Source: Chara braunii
Lineage: Eukaryota > Streptophyta > Charophyceae > Charales > Characeae
Length of the DNA: 24,503 bases
Direction of reading: 5' to 3'
Assembly: GCA_003427395.1 (NCBI GenBank)
Contig: BFEA01000134.1
Span: 1,813,639 to 1,838,141, forward strand
Translations under genes and position numbers: made by a program
Notes under the pieces: generated by a model
Databases searched by the model: none
Seen by the model: the letters and a program-made list of their open reading frames with translations, nothing else
Told to the model about the DNA's origin: nothing
Shown: one piece after another, positions 19,567-24,503 of the stretch
Layout of the letters: each line of letters starts with the position of its first letter
How positions within the stretch are numbered: the first letter of the stretch is position 1

Positions 19567-19606
19567 GGCCCCTGCGCTTTCAAGGATGACACGCATAAAT
19601 CGAGAA
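19517..19606 (+). ncRNA. U6 snRNA-like copy, 3' end missing
   Basis: U6 is the catalytic-centre RNA of the spliceosome. The match starts at gtccttcgggacatccg and includes the invariant acagagaagattagcatggc (ACAGAGA box and AGC triad), then cccctgcgc, then aaggatgacacgca. A 4-nt insertion (tttc) falls in the internal stem-loop. After aaatcgagaa the sequence leaves U6, lacking the normal 3' end and Pol III terminator. A plant USE or correctly spaced TATA box is not evident upstream, and the upstream flank is split by the LINE. Most likely a pseudogene. Confidence 0.85.
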
Positions 19607-19624
19607 GAATAGAGAAAGAGAAAA

Positions 19625-19690
19625 AAAATTGGAACGATACAGAGAATATTAGCATGACACGCATGAATCGAGAAATGGTCCAATTTTTTT
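19625..19690 (+). ncRNA. U6 snRNA-like copy, internal deletion but intact 3' end
   Basis: aaaattggaacgatacagag, then a block joined directly to gcatgacacgcatgaatcg and agaaatggtccaattttttt. It lacks the 5' stem and the ISL core (ggcccctgcgcaagg) but keeps the U6 3' end and a T7 Pol III terminator (19684-19690). Tandem to the first copy, with largely complementary defects. Confidence 0.8.
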
Positions 19691-19724
19691 GGGGAAAACA
19701 ACAACAACAACGATGTCTTGCTAA

Positions 19725-19909
19725 ACTGTATTTCATATCTGTATTGTGAGCCTTTGCTTCGTTTCGTCTAATGTGACGAAGCCACTTGTAGTAATGTGAC
19801 GAAAGAGGGGGTAGTGCGGCCGTGAGCCTTCGCTTCGTTTTCACATTTCGCTTCGTTTCGTTTCGTTTTGTGCGTCGTTCGGCGGGTCCAAAACTGTATT
19901 TCATATTTC
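19725..19909 (+). repeat. Segment bounded by a 15-bp direct repeat, TTTCG-rich
   Basis: aactgtatttcatat occurs at 19725-19739 and again at 19892-19906. The ~150 bp between hold two diverged gtgagccttYgcttcgttt motifs, two taatgtgacgaa motifs and a ttcgtttcgtttcgtttt run. It may be a small insertion at the same preferred site later used by the U2 copy, or a local duplication. No gene seen. Confidence 0.5.
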
Positions 19910-19917
19910 TTCTTCTT

Positions 19918-19950
<33 letters not shown>

Positions 19951-20032
19951 CCCGGTGGACCACAGATCAGATATTGAACTGATCAGAACAGATAATACAC
20001 TTGATCTTAGCCAAAAGGCCGAGAAAGGTATA
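19910..20032 (-). ncRNA. Retroposed 5' fragment of U2 snRNA
   Basis: The minus strand from 20031 reads ATACCTTTCTCGGCC, then TTTTGGCTAAGATCAAG, then TGTATTATCTGTTCTGATCAG, the first ~83 nt of plant U2 (branch-site-pairing RNA of the spliceosome). It stops in stem-loop II (GTGGTCCACCGGGGC) and passes into a ~28-nt A tail. A 13-bp target-site duplication, tatttcatatttc, flanks it (19897-19909 and 20033-20045), which shows LINE-type retroposition. The branch-site-recognition GTAGTA is GTATTA here. A pseudogene. Confidence 0.93.
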
Positions 20033-20127
20033 TATTTCATATTTCAGCTCTCCGGTCCCGTCCGCGGAGGTGTCACTTGCATTTCGAATGCGGTGTTGTA
20101 TAGTGGGTCGGTAGGCACAGTGTGGAG

Positions 20128-21282
20128 ATGGCGACGATCACTATGGCAGCCCGAGGTACCGGCGATGGCGGGATGTGTAGGAGAAGTCGAGGTAGTGGAG
20201 GACCAATTCCAAGGATACAACGAGGAGGAGGAGGAGGAGGAGGAGGTCGTTCGTCGCTCATGACATTGGATATGAGAGTTTTATGGCTTCTGGTTGCGCT
20301 CGTCGCCGGCATATCCAGCGAAGTGAAGCTCAGGGAAGTGGATGCGGCGACCAGGCCCCCCCCTCCCACGTCGGAGTCGAAACTAGTGGCGGCGTTATTG
20401 AACGCCAATGTGACCAGATACGTGCTGAAGGAAGACGTTATTCTGACACGTACGCTGCCTGAAGTCGCGACACGGCAATCGCTGACGTTGGTTGGCGAGT
20501 GCCCACGTGCCCGCCGATGCGCCATCGACGGTCAGGGTCGGTACCAAGGACTAGTCTTCTCCGATACCAATTTCGTCTTGACGAACCTGGAGATCCGAAA
20601 TATGCGGGCGACCGAGGGCGCCGCCGTGTCCTCTAGCGGGGGGAACTACAAGACCGCCACAAATTGCGTTTTCAAGGGCAATCGAGCGGAGGGAGGAGGA
20701 GCGATTGAGTACCAGGACGGCTGGTTCGAGTTCGACGGGTGCATGTTCGAGGCCAACCGAGCGACCGTCAATGGAGGCGGCGCTGTACGGAAGACTACCG
20801 ATTACGGCAGTGCCGTTTTCAAGAACACTGTGTTCAAGAACAACGTGGCGAAAGAAAACGGCGGCGCCGTTCAGTTCGTTAAAGGCAACATTCATTTGCG
20901 CAGCTGTCAATTCCTGGATAACAAGGCGACGGGAGGCAATGGCGGCGCCATAGCCTTTTCTCGGTTGCGGTCCACCATAGCCAGCACGAAGTTCTTGCGC
21001 AACTCTGCTGCCAAAGGACTGGGAGGGGCTGCGCGGTTCTTCATCTACGACGCCGACATCACTCTCTGCAGAGGGAACACCTTCGTCGGTAATCGAGCCG
21101 TCAACGGATCGAGCAACCTCTCCATCGCCGGTGACGACTCGACTGAGAGCGAAGTTTTCAGCCCGCCTGTGCTCAACTTCTGCGCGAGCACACCTCCGCA
21201 AACACTCATAGAGTCCCCAAGCCGGATGATCAAGCGATCCTGCAACGGTTGCAGCAAAACGAGTGGATGGGTTAGTGGTTGA
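20128..21282 (+). CDS. Secreted right-handed beta-helix (Pmp-like repeat) protein
   Basis: The only credible host gene. From ATG 20128 (context gagATGGCG, typical of green plants) the frame encodes 384 residues without a stop. A ~45-residue N-terminus with a Gly run from a GGA microsatellite (20221-20247) precedes a hydrophobic signal-like segment (VLWLLVALVAGIS, about 20275-20313); ATGs at 20260 or 20272 would give a more standard signal peptide. After ECPRARRCAIDGQGRY come at least five ~27-residue coils with an F-x-x-N-x-A ... GGA pattern (CVFKGNRAEGGGAIE, CMFEANRATVNGGGAV, TVFKNNVAKENGGAVQF, CQFLDNKATGGNGGAI, TKFLRNSAAKGLGGAARF), near 20661-21035. This is the parallel beta-helix, pectin-lyase-like or polymorphic-membrane-protein-like repeat. 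The tail is Cys-rich (NFCAST, CNGCSKT). The end at 21282 borders low-complexity G/T sequence, so a spliced 3' continuation is possible. Substrate unknown; wall or matrix location is inference. Confidence 0.75.
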   Translation: MATITMAARGTGDGGMCRRSRGSGGPIPRIQRGGGGGGGGRSSLMTLDMRVLWLLVALVAGISSEVKLREVDAATRPPPPTSESKLVAALLNANVTRYVLKEDVILTRTLPEVATRQSLTLVGECPRARRCAIDGQGRYQGLVFSDTNFVLTNLEIRNMRATEGAAVSSSGGNYKTATNCVFKGNRAEGGGAIEYQDGWFEFDGCMFEANRATVNGGGAVRKTTDYGSAVFKNTVFKNNVAKENGGAVQFVKGNIHLRSCQFLDNKATGGNGGAIAFSRLRSTIASTKFLRNSAAKGLGGAARFFIYDADITLCRGNTFVGNRAVNGSSNLSIAGDDSTESEVFSPPVLNFCASTPPQTLIESPSRMIKRSCNGCSKTSGWVSG

Positions 21283-21286
21283 GTGA

Positions 21287-21356
21287 GTGTGTGTGGGGGG
21301 GGGAGGGGGGGAGGGAGGGACGACGAGGGGGAGGGGAGAGGGACAGAGGGGGCAGT
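21287..21356 (+). repeat. G-rich tract with G-quadruplex potential
   Basis: Starts directly after the beta-helix stop. A short GT run is followed by many G runs of 3 to 9 bases. Low complexity; no gene. Confidence 0.6.
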
Positions 21357-21365
21357 TCTGACGGT

Positions 21366-21460
21366 CAGATCCCACTACCCTGGATTATTCATTTTTCACC
21401 CTCGATTACGAAGATCAACAATCAGAAATTAACAATAGGGGCTAGTAGTAGTGGGATCTG
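21366..21460. mobile_element. 95-bp foldback element with 13-bp perfect arms
   Basis: cagatcccactac (21366-21378) and its reverse complement (21448-21460). The arm resembles the ggtcccacta end of the 154-bp elements at 21534 and 22841, so it may be a related short MITE. Confidence 0.55.
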
Positions 21461-21533
21461 GCCCTAAGGCTATGGAATCGGAATAGGATTGGAAGTCCTT
21501 TGGCTGAACTGGGGATCCTCTGATCAGGGCCGA

Positions 21534-21687
21534 GGTCCCACTAACAAAGAGGATCGGATTGAATGCCTGAATCTGGATGTGTTTTATGGAGAGATGCAGA
21601 AAAGAAGTTCAATCTCGATAAGCTGCACCTCTCTAGAAACACGTCCAGATGCAGGCATTCGATCCGATACCCTTAGCTAGTGGGACC
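21534..21687. mobile_element. 154-bp MITE-like element, copy 1
   Basis: Ends are ggtcccactaac and ctagtgggacc, with long imperfect inverted arms (ggatcggattgaatgcctga against ggcattcgatccgatac). The same 154-bp element is at 22841-22994. The centre keeps gttcaatctcgat. Non-coding. Confidence 0.75.
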
Positions 21688-21777
21688 ATACCCCAGGGCG
21701 CAGAGTTATCCTGCTGGCAAGACGAGCTTACCTGAGATTCATTCACGGGTTAGGGGTGTCATACGGCATAGCTACAG

Positions 21778-21871
21778 CACTCTCGAAATGTGCAAAATGA
21801 CAATGAACTTGGCGCTAGAACATGGCGAGATGTGCCCGCCACATTTTTGTCTTTTGGACACTTCGAGAGTG
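21778..21871. mobile_element. 94-bp foldback with 14-bp arms
   Basis: cactctcgaaatgtgc opens and acacttcgagagtg closes it. The interior (tgcaaaatga, gcgctagaacatgg) matches part of element E near 16150-16190, so it is a related module. Confidence 0.5.
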
Positions 21872-21953
21872 GTGTGGCGTGGCCCATAGGAAGGAGAGAA
21901 GAAAGAGAAAGGAAAAGGGCTGTGCGCGCACAGAAACAGCGGGAACATACTCA

Positions 21954-22246
21954 GGGCATACTCACACGGCGAACCCAAAGCATGCGGATTTGGGGATGGG
22001 CCGATTTGAGGTTTTGGGTATGGTTCACGTCACACTGCTGTACCTTTTCAGATGGGACAAGATCGCGGCCGTCTCGAGAAATGGGGATTTGGTGCTTGGC
22101 TGGTCACACGGCCCCATCCGCCGCGCCAGATTTTATGGTTCTCTTCCGATGTTTTGGCGGCGTATTTACATCCATATTCATACACAGCCACAGTCGCGTT
22201 TTGGGAACATTGGGACTCGAACTACGTTTCTTCTCCCTCCTTCTCT

Positions 22247-22290
<44 letters not shown>

Positions 22291-22452
22291 CTCTTTCTTC
22301 AACTGTATGACTTGTTTCGATTGTCCCTGTTTGGTTTGTTCTAATCGCTGAAAAATGGGCACTGGAATAGTACATTTGCCGATTTCGTAGATCCGTGTGA
22401 CCGGCCTTTTCCCCTTTTTTTTGGGATTATAGGTCCCCGTGTGAGTATGCCC
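21954..22452 (+). mobile_element. TIR element copy D with both ends
   Basis: Starts gggcatactcacacggcgaa and ends ggtccccgtgtgagtatgcc(c). A 3-bp TCA repeat on both sides (21951-21953 and 22453-22455) could be its target-site duplication. The left third matches A2 and the right ~110 bp matches A1. The middle (about 22115-22345) is unrelated and includes a (CT)n run at 22251-22287. The hairpin module of the other copies is missing here. No transposase. Confidence 0.65.
22251..22287 (+). repeat. (CT)n microsatellite
   Basis: About 18 uninterrupted CT units inside TIR element D. It produces long spurious S/L and R/E open frames on both strands. Confidence 0.95.
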
Positions 22453-22473
22453 TCAGACTTGCATTTTTTGAGA

Positions 22474-22508
22474 GCAGAGCGGAATGCATATGACCGCAAT
22501 CACGACCA
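22474..22508 (+). repeat. 35-bp repeated motif, copy 1
   Basis: gcagagcggaatgcatatga, then ccgcaatcacgacca. It matches 23742-23776 with four differences. Both lie next to snRNA-derived sequence. Weaker similarity continues ~30 bp (cggtcat, then aaggcatct). Confidence 0.65.
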
Positions 22509-22635
22509 CGGTCATCGTGTGAATAAGGCATCTGAAGCCTACGTCGTGCTGCGGTGATGACCCGAAGTTGAAGAAAGCGCCCGTGCATGTCGCAGATTCA
22601 CGGTGATAAGAGCACGAAACGGGAAAAGGAAATGG

Positions 22636-22748
22636 TAACCTTTCTCGGCCTTTTTTTTTTTCCGTAGTGGCCCGATAGACCACCGCGGATCAAGTGCAGT
22701 GTATCTGTTCTGATCAGCTTAGTATCTGATCTGTGGTCCATGGGGCGG
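22636..22748 (+). ncRNA. U2 snRNA-derived sequence with insertion
   Basis: 22636-22652 gives the U2 5' end (aacctttctcggcc). About 34 bp then replaces ggctaa. 22687-22748 resumes as gatcaagtgcagtgtatctg, then ttctgatcagcttagtatct, and ends in gtggtccatggggcggc followed by an A-rich stretch. It is cut at almost the same point in stem-loop II as the 19910-20032 copy. The branch-site-recognition part is disrupted, so it cannot act as U2. Confidence 0.85.
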
Positions 22749-22840
22749 CTATAAAAAACAAAAGGCAAAAAGAGAAAAGGCAGTTTCCAGCCCAAGCTTC
22801 ACTACCGGGTTGAGATGTTGAGAAGGGATTCCCGAATAAT

Positions 22841-22994
22841 GGTCCCACTAGCAATGGGGATTGGATTAAGATCCTGAATCTGGGCGTGTTTTAGGCAGAG
22901 ATGCAGAAAAGGAGTTCAATCTCGATTTTTTGCACTCGTCCACAAACAAGTCCAGATTCAGGCGTTCAATCCAATCTTCTTTGCTAGTGGGACC
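22841..22994. mobile_element. 154-bp MITE-like element, copy 2
   Basis: Ends are ggtcccactagc and gctagtgggacc, the same length and plan as 21534-21687. Arms: ggggattggatt near the left end, caatccaatcttc near the right. No coding capacity. Confidence 0.75.
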
Positions 22995-23200
22995 TCGCCC
23001 CCGGCCTCATTCAATTACTTTTATAATACAAGCTGCGACTTGCATCAGCTACTGGCAAAATGCTCGGTCTTTGCGTTAGCCGGACCCCCACCGGGGGCCC
23101 CACCCCATCTCTGACTATGGCTGTTGGGGCAGGGGGCAACGTGCATTACCTCGTTTGCGAGGCCCTATGCTTCGCAGGGGCTAGGTCCCTTTTGCACCAA

Positions 23201-23359
23201 TTAAACCACCAGTACTTCCTAAAGTCGCGTAGCGTTAACGCTACGCAATTGTAGGAAAAGTACGGGCCACTACGGGAGCGCCCAAATTCATCCAACTAGA
23301 AACGTTTCTACTCTATTTTTTTCCGCGCCGGATAGCTGGGCCAAGAACTGGTGGTTTAA
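23201..23359. repeat. Inverted repeat enclosing a perfect 20-bp palindrome
   Basis: Arms ttaaaccaccagtactt (23201-23217) and aagaactggtggtttaa (23343-23359). Inside, gcgtagcgttaacgctacgc (23227-23246) is perfectly palindromic. It is probably another foldback element. 22995-23200 before it holds no recognised gene. Confidence 0.6.
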
Positions 23360-23435
23360 GAGATACTGACCATAGATAGCAAAGATCAACGGCCGAAATC
23401 TCCTAATTTGCGCAAGTGGGACCTTTCCCCAGGGG

Positions 23436-23512
23436 TCCGCTCTATGTAGTCTTAGGAGTAGTGGTGGGAAGGTAGTGAAAGGAGAAAAACGAATTTGAGA
23501 GAAGAACATAGT
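23436..23512 (+). repeat. U6-locus 5' flank, copy 2
   Basis: aggggtccgctctatgtagt, then cttaggagtag, then ggtagtgaaagg, then gagagaagaacatag. Matches 17478-17530 plus 19480-19513 (gagagaagaatatag), i.e. the first U6 flank with the LINE removed. After 23512 an A/G-rich block (to about 23578) separates it from the U6-like sequence. Confidence 0.7.
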
Positions 23513-23627
23513 GTAAAAAAAAGAAAAAAAAAAGAAAAGAAAAGAAAAGAAAAGGAAAGAAAAGGAAAGAAAAGGGGGAAGTGCTGTGGGATTCACTTCG
23601 TGCGAACGGAGAGAAACAATGAGAGCA

Positions 23628-23737
23628 GTCCTTCGGCGACGTTGGTTAAAATTCGATCGATTCAGAGAAGGGTAATTAGCAAATGGCCCCCCCCTGTGCA
23701 AGAATGACACACATAAATAGAGAAAAAGTCACTTTTT
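23628..23737 (+). ncRNA. Degenerate U6 snRNA-like pseudogene
   Basis: gtccttcggcgacgttggtt, then cagagaagggtaattagc, then atggcccc, then tgcaagaatgacacacataa, then atagagaaaaagtc and a T5 run (23733-23737). The order matches U6 throughout, but the ACAGAGA box is altered and several indels are present. A pseudogene. Confidence 0.8.
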
Positions 23738-23741
23738 ACAG

Positions 23742-23776
23742 GCAGAGCTGGATGCACATGACTGCAATCACGACCA
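23742..23776 (+). repeat. 35-bp repeated motif, copy 2
   Basis: gcagagctggatgcacatga, then ctgcaatcacgacca. Partner of 22474-22508. It directly follows the U6-like pseudogene. Confidence 0.65.
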
Positions 23777-23792
23777 GAGCTGAGTCGAAAAT

Positions 23793-23883
23793 CCCCCGAA
23801 TACAACGTACGGTCATTACAGCTGTATTTGAGGCATCTTTCAGTCTAGATACAGCTATAATGACAGTACGTTGTATCCGGGGG
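23793..23883. mobile_element. 91-bp foldback MITE
   Basis: Arms of about 36 bp: cccccgaatacaacgtac, then ggtcattacagctgtatt, and the right arm from 23847 (agatacagctataatgac, then agtacgttgtatccggggg). Only a few mismatches between arms and an ~18-nt loop. No clear target-site duplication. Confidence 0.7.
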
Positions 23884-24017
23884 AAGAAGGTAGTGTGAGT
23901 ATTGTCCTGAGAGTAGGCCTGGTGGTGTGTGACGTGGCATTTGAGTCGGGGCCGCACTCGTTGGTACAGGAAGCAAAGCTGCCGGCACTCGGAATGGCAG
24001 GCCCGAAGTCAGGGCCT

Positions 24018-24435
24018 CGTTCCACTACTTGCCATCCGCCACGCCACGCATGGCGGACGCGACTTGGTTCCACTGCATCGCCAATAACCACGAAATGGAG
24101 GCTGTCAGAATTTGGGTGTGAAATCACTTGGCGATGTGCCGCCACGGCTTTCCATTTCCCCTGCCTGCAACGGCCGTTCGTGGAGGCTCTACTCCTCACC
24201 CCTCCGCGAAATGCTTTGTGTGGCCATTGCCCCTGACACAGCCATCCTGACAGTCGACCTGCGTTGTCCCCTAGTGTTGGCAAGTTTTAGCTGCACCTGG
24301 AGTGATTTCCAGTCCGAGTACATGGTGAAGAGAAGGCGGCCACCGTTCCATTAGCTCGCCATCCGCCACGGTCCGGGGAGCAGGCCGGGACAGAAACCAC
24401 AGCGCACGTGGCGGCAGCGATGTAATGGAACCAAG
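24018..24435. repeat. Segment with flanking direct and inverted repeats
   Basis: Direct repeat cgttccactacttgccatcc (24018) and cgttccattagctcgccatc (24344), both continuing to gccacg. Inverted repeat cttggttccactgcatcgcc (24063-24082) against 24413-24435 (ggcagcgatgtaatggaacc, aag). It may be another TIR-type element. Open frames here show no recognisable domain. 23884-24017 and 24436-24503 hold nothing else I can name. Confidence 0.45.
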
Positions 24436-24503
24436 ACCCTTTTTCCGCCAGAAAAATGCAGTTTTCGGCCTCTCCAAGTTTCGCCACTGTTTGTGGCGGG
24501 GGG

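Noticed and set aside
19768-20040. 90-codon minus-strand frame starting MKYIPFSAFW
   Set aside because: It translates the retroposed U2 RNA and its poly-A tail; not a gene.
20551-21375. 274-codon minus-strand open frame opposite the beta-helix gene
   Set aside because: Shadow of the GC-rich plus-strand gene; the plus-strand frame has the repeat structure and signal-like segment.
22178-22375. Open frames of R/E or S/L around 22200-22370
   Set aside because: Products of the (CT)n microsatellite.
1-24503. CRISPR array, tRNA or rRNA genes, bacterial operon
   Set aside because: No regularly spaced repeats, no tRNA cloverleaf or rRNA core motif noticed by eye; the content is eukaryotic repeat DNA.

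Overview
This looks like a transposable-element-dominated, non-compact eukaryotic nuclear window of the green plant lineage. The evidence is a Ty3/gypsy element primed by initiator tRNA-Met, plant-type U2 and U6 snRNA sequences, LINE tails ending in poly-A, several MITE-like foldback elements, and one probable host gene for a secreted right-handed beta-helix protein. A streptophyte alga such as Chara is my best guess, but that is inference and the sequence alone does not prove it. No tRNA, rRNA, CRISPR array or bacterial-style operon was seen.

Layout. 1-1034: a diverged direct repeat, then two TIR elements lying end to end in opposite orientation. 1433-15153: an old Ty3/gypsy-like LTR retroelement on the minus strand, between two ~2.1 kb direct repeats (1433-3532 and 13058-15153). 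Read on the minus strand it has a primer-binding site (12370-12358), Gag, a broken zinc knuckle, protease, RT and RNase H, a second ORF joining a PHD finger to integrase, and an unrecognised third ORF in the env position. All are broken by stops and frameshifts. 15154-15780: antisense 3' end of a LINE. 15894-17290: mosaic of TIR elements and an inverted fragment of the retroelement leader/LTR. 17531-19479: 5'-truncated LINE with a 15-bp target-site duplication, inserted upstream of U6 snRNA-like copies (19517-19690). 19910-20032: retroposed U2 fragment with a 13-bp target-site duplication. 20128-21282: the one credible host gene. 21366-24503: MITEs, a second U2-derived sequence, a second U6-derived sequence and other inverted repeats.

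Two features of the record itself matter as much as the biology. A 38-bp Nextera mosaic-end junction sits at 10338-10375 between two copies of a 201-bp segment, which is an assembly artefact and not biology. The two long terminal repeats are identical for 1241 bp, including ten N characters at the same places, yet differ by several percent beyond that block. This suggests one consensus was placed twice, so joins at 1432/1433, 13057/13058, 2673/2674 and 14298/14299 need independent support.

The most interesting biology is the PHD-integrase ORF, the third ORF, two U2-derived sequences truncated at about the same point, two U6-like loci with a shared 5' flank, and a covarying hairpin in the TIR-element family.
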